Assembly (NCBI GenBank): GCA_020054865.1 | Contig: JAIHAR010000015.1 | Location: 1 to 44,768 of the forward strand | Origin: Deferribacteraceae bacterium | GTDB lineage: Bacteria; Chrysiogenota; Deferribacteres; Deferribacterales; Deferrivibrionaceae | Reading direction: 5' to 3' | DNA: 44,768 nucleotides | Part shown: piece after piece, positions 44,693-44,768 of the stretch | Layout of the letters: every line of letters starts with the position of its first letter | How positions within the stretch are numbered: the first letter of the stretch is position 1 | Notes under the pieces: model-generated | Told to the model about the DNA's origin: nothing | What the model saw: only the letters and a program-made list of their open reading frames with translations | Databases searched by the model: none | Program-made: the position numbers and the translations under genes

Positions 44693-44768
44693 GACTGGAT
44701 TTTTTGGGAGAAAAAATGTTAAAGGTAAAACGAGATGATAGCGAGAAAAGTTAACAAAGGGGGTAAAT

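Overview
The window is AT-rich DNA of a Gram-negative, probably anaerobic or respiratory bacterium. An outer-membrane TonB-dependent receptor, meso-diaminopimelate-type MurE, an eight-haem periplasmic cytochrome and a TRAP-type binding protein point that way. Gene content and composition suggest a Deferribacteres-like lineage (Deferribacter/Calditerrivibrio/Flexistipes type). That placement is inference and no species is claimed.

Layout. (1) 1-6040, plus strand: the tail of an IS256/Mutator-like transposase, a UDP-N-acetylhexosamine dehydrogenase, a lipoprotein with three rhodanese domains, a complete IS5-type insertion sequence (2934-4485), and an octahaem cytochrome resembling the octahaem tetrathionate reductase family. 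The insertion sequence has 16-bp perfect terminal repeats and a 4-bp target duplication. It sits exactly at the stop codon of the rhodanese gene and supplies that stop. (2) 6047-23005, minus strand: a nearly complete division and cell wall (dcw) cluster, transcribed mraZ-rsmH-ftsL-ftsI-murE-murF-mraY-murD-ftsW-murG-murC-ddl-ftsQ-ftsA-ftsZ, then a GT4 glycosyltransferase overlapping the ftsZ stop. Most junctions overlap or nearly touch. murB is missing from its usual place. (3) 23182-25429, plus strand: a class II photolyase overlapping a DUF2860-like envelope protein gene that carries a -1 frameshift. (4) 25459-31820, minus strand: ilvB-ilvN-ilvC-psd-pssA-leuA, joining branched-chain amino acid synthesis to phosphatidylethanolamine synthesis, with a strong terminator-like hairpin immediately before leuA. 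(5) 31949-44132, minus strand: a cobalamin riboswitch followed by btuB-btuF-cbiP-cobD-cbiB-btuC-btuD-tonB-cbiR-cobU-(Cys-rich protein)-cobT-cobS. (6) 44339-44692, plus strand: the first third of a Tat-signal TRAP substrate-binding protein, apparently interrupted.

How the genes work together. The B12 operon imports corrinoids (BtuB, TonB, BtuFCD). It opens the nucleotide loop of foreign cobamides (CbiR-like protein) and rebuilds the lower ligand (CobU, CobT, CobS). It also makes cobinamide from cobyric acid (CbiP, CobD, CbiB). Corrin-ring synthesis, adenosyltransferase and ExbBD are not in the window. The dcw cluster builds lipid II and the divisome. The first region suggests periplasmic sulfur chemistry.

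The observations most worth a second look are the stop codon supplied by the insertion sequence, the terminator-like hairpin inside the btuF signal-peptide codons, the CbiR and Cys-rich genes inside the riboswitch operon, the terminators placed directly before leuA and the cytochrome gene, and the X-XXY-YYZ heptamer at the DUF2860 frameshift. No tRNA, rRNA or CRISPR array was seen. The longest gene-free stretch (43889-44338) holds the riboswitch and two divergent promoters.
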